Shown here: in pieces, positions 62,488 to 64,000 of the stretch
Numbering within the stretch: position 1 is the first letter of the stretch
Layout: each line of letters starts with the position of its first letter
Source: Agathobacter rectalis ATCC 33656
GTDB taxonomy: Bacteria > Bacillota > Clostridia > Lachnospirales > Lachnospiraceae
Length of the DNA stretch: 64,000 nucleotides
Direction of reading: 5' to 3'
Assembly: GCF_000020605.1 (NCBI RefSeq)
Contig: NC_012781.1
Location: 1,985,501-2,049,500, forward strand
The notes under the pieces: generated by a model
What the model saw: only the letters and a program-made list of their open reading frames with translations
Database searches by the model: none
What the model was told of the DNA's origin: nothing
Position numbers and translations under genes: made by a program

Positions 62488-64000
62488 TTAGTTTTCAAAC
62501 GTGGTCTTTAACATTTCCTGGAATGAAGTAACTCCTTCGAGTACAAGCTTCTCTGCACTCTGTCTAAGTGTATGCATGCCCTCATCACATGCAGCCTTGT
62601 TTATATCCTCTATATCAACACCTTTTGAAATAAGTGACTTTAGCTTTGGTGTTATGGTCATTATCTCATATATACCGATTCGTCCCTTGTAGCCTGTATT
62701 GGCACATTTTTCACAGCCACATGGCTCATAAATCTTTACCGGACGGAACGCCGGTATATTCATAAAGGCCTTTTCCTCCTCTGTCAGCAGATGCTCTCTC
62801 TTACATTCCGGACAAAGTCTTCTTACAAGTCGCTGTGCAATGATTCCCTTTACCGAATCCGCAAGCAGATAACTTTCAACTCCCATGTCCTCCAGTCGTG
62901 AAATAGTACTTGCCGAGCTGTTGGTATGCAGTGTGCTGACCACAAGATGTCCTGTGATTGACGCCTGTACTGCAATCTGTGCTGTCTCCTGATCTCGAAT
63001 CTCACCAATCATAATGATGTCCGGATCCTGTCGCAGAATGGAACGAAGTGCTGATGCAAATGTCAGGTCAGCTTTATTATTTACCTGTACCTGGTTTATT
63101 CCATCTATATTGGCCTCGACCGGATCCTCAACTGTGATGATATTTACATCCTCCTTGTTGAGCTCTGAAAGTGCCGTGTAAAGCGTGGTTGACTTACCAC
63201 TTCCTGTAGGTCCTGTAACAAGGATGATACCGTTTGTATTCATCAGTATATGATCAAATGCCTTAAGCTCTTCGTCTGAAAATCCCAGCTCCTTTTTATC
63301 TCTTGTAAGTGCCTTTTTCTGCGCAAGTCGCATAACGCATTTCTCACCGAATACTGTCGGAAGGATTGATACTCGGATATCATACTCTATCTTGTCTATC
63401 TCCATAGTGATACGGCCGTCCTGCGGCTTACGTTTCTCGGAAATATCCATACCACCTATAATTTTAAGTCGTGTAATAATTGCAGAAAGCAGATGTATAC
63501 TATATGCTGCCTTCTCATAAAGCGCACCATCTATTCTGTATCGCACCCTGACTTTATTTTCCAGTGCCTCTATATGTATATCTGAGGCCCTGAGTCTGGC
63601 TGCCTGCTCAATGATAGAGTTGACAAGTAAAACTACCGGCGAATTGTTGACATCCTTGCTGGTAGCTTCCTCAGCCTCGGCATTTTTCTGCTCACGCTCT
63701 TTTCTCTCCCTCGCATACTCCTGAGCCGCTTTCATAGCCTCTGTATCACCGTAATATTTGTCAAGCGTCAAAAGTATGTCTCTGCCTGTCGCTACTGCAG
63801 GCTCAGCCTGTAGATTGGTAACAATTGAAAAATCATCAAGCGCAACCATATCCATAGGATCAGCCATGGCCACATGCACTACATTGGCATTATTCTTGTC
63901 AAATGCATATGGTATCATAACATGCTTTCTAAGCACTGTCTCACTGACAAGGTTTTGCACCTCCTCAGGTATGTTGATTGCGCTCACATTAACAAGCTCC
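62488..64000 (-). CDS. pilB: Type IV pilus extension ATPase PilB (5' end outside window)
   Basis: At least 499 residues of a GspE/PilB ATPase that powers pilus assembly. Walker A is LVTGPTGSGKSTTLYTAL, the Asp box is ITVEDPVEANIDGINQV and Walker B is PDIIMIGEIRDQETAQI. The zinc site has four Cys (LCPEC near 400 and CGCEKC near 430), diagnostic of PilB. A GTG at 63985-63987 could begin the frame, but the frame stays open to 64000 (ELVNV precedes it), and the family's N-terminal domain should begin about 60 residues earlier, so the true start is probably beyond the edge. Confidence 0.93.
   Translation of the reverse strand, partial: ELVNVSAINIPEEVQNLVSETVLRKHVMIPYAFDKNNANVVHVAMADPMDMVALDDFSIVTNLQAEPAVATGRDILLTLDKYYGDTEAMKAAQEYARERKEREQKNAEAEEATSKDVNNSPVVLLVNSIIEQAARLRASDIHIEALENKVRVRYRIDGALYEKAAYSIHLLSAIITRLKIIGGMDISEKRKPQDGRITMEIDKIEYDIRVSILPTVFGEKCVMRLAQKKALTRDKKELGFSDEELKAFDHILMNTNGIILVTGPTGSGKSTTLYTALSELNKEDVNIITVEDPVEANIDGINQVQVNNKADLTFASALRSILRQDPDIIMIGEIRDQETAQIAVQASITGHLVVSTLHTNSSASTISRLEDMGVESYLLADSVKGIIAQRLVRRLCPECKREHLLTEEEKAFMNIPAFRPVKIYEPCGCEKCANTGYKGRIGIYEIMTITPKLKSLISKGVDIEDINKAACDEGMHTLRQSAEKLVLEGVTSFQEMLKTTFEN

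Overview
The window looks like chromosomal DNA of a gut Lachnospiraceae bacterium close to Agathobacter (Eubacterium) rectalis or Roseburia. This rests on the moderate-to-low GC, the strong Shine-Dalgarno sites, the GGGtGRT/NifU-like pair, a DUF5688 protein, a PotC-PotD fusion, a Spo0A-type regulator and a Gram-positive type IV pilus locus. The species is an inference; no 16S gene is present.

Layout. 1-7769 is the right end of a prophage or related integrative element. Leftward early genes (replisome organizer, PD-(D/E)XK exonuclease, RecT, small proteins, SleB-like hydrolase, two XRE regulators) face a rightward lysogeny module (XRE repressor, small protein, second XRE protein, PD-(D/E)XK-like protein, tyrosine integrase). 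A symmetric control region at 4900-5036 separates them. 7931-17430 is host backbone: GGGtGRT and its Fe-S scaffold partner, a left-handed beta-helix protein, an enlarged topoisomerase III, an ATPase and a MATE pump. A rod-like structured RNA candidate lies at 17460-17685, just downstream of asd. 17717-24900 holds asd, argH, queH, an HD protein and a GntR-controlled ABC operon. 24984-31700 holds tRNA-Thr(CGT), a GNAT-like protein with a 48-residue partner ORF, a cupin regulator with a potABC(D) polyamine operon, and DUF5688. 31732-38199 holds glgA, a receiver-less Spo0A-like regulator and a heterodimeric ABC exporter.

38318-64000 is one large leftward type IV pilus locus. pilB, pilT and pilC end at a strong terminator. 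After an accessory island, pilA has its own promoter and is followed by pilD, a pilM-pilN fusion, pilO, four minor-pilin-like proteins and a 1715-residue DUF5057 surface protein. Together these supply the extension and retraction ATPases, platform protein, prepilin peptidase, alignment complex, pilins and a probable pilus-associated adhesin.

The pilC-pilA gap (53.8-60.1 kb) is the most unusual part. It carries three Rpn-family PD-(D/E)XK nuclease genes: one intact, one cut by a nonsense codon, one split by an IS3-family element. Each is followed by a copy of a 0.3-0.45 kb foldback element with inverted ends, and a 49-bp remnant of the same element sits after pilC. The intact rpn gene has a well-placed internal ribosome-binding site and start, and the damaged copies still leave C-terminal fragments open. 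This fits a nuclease with a separately made C-terminal product, associated with its own palindromic element.
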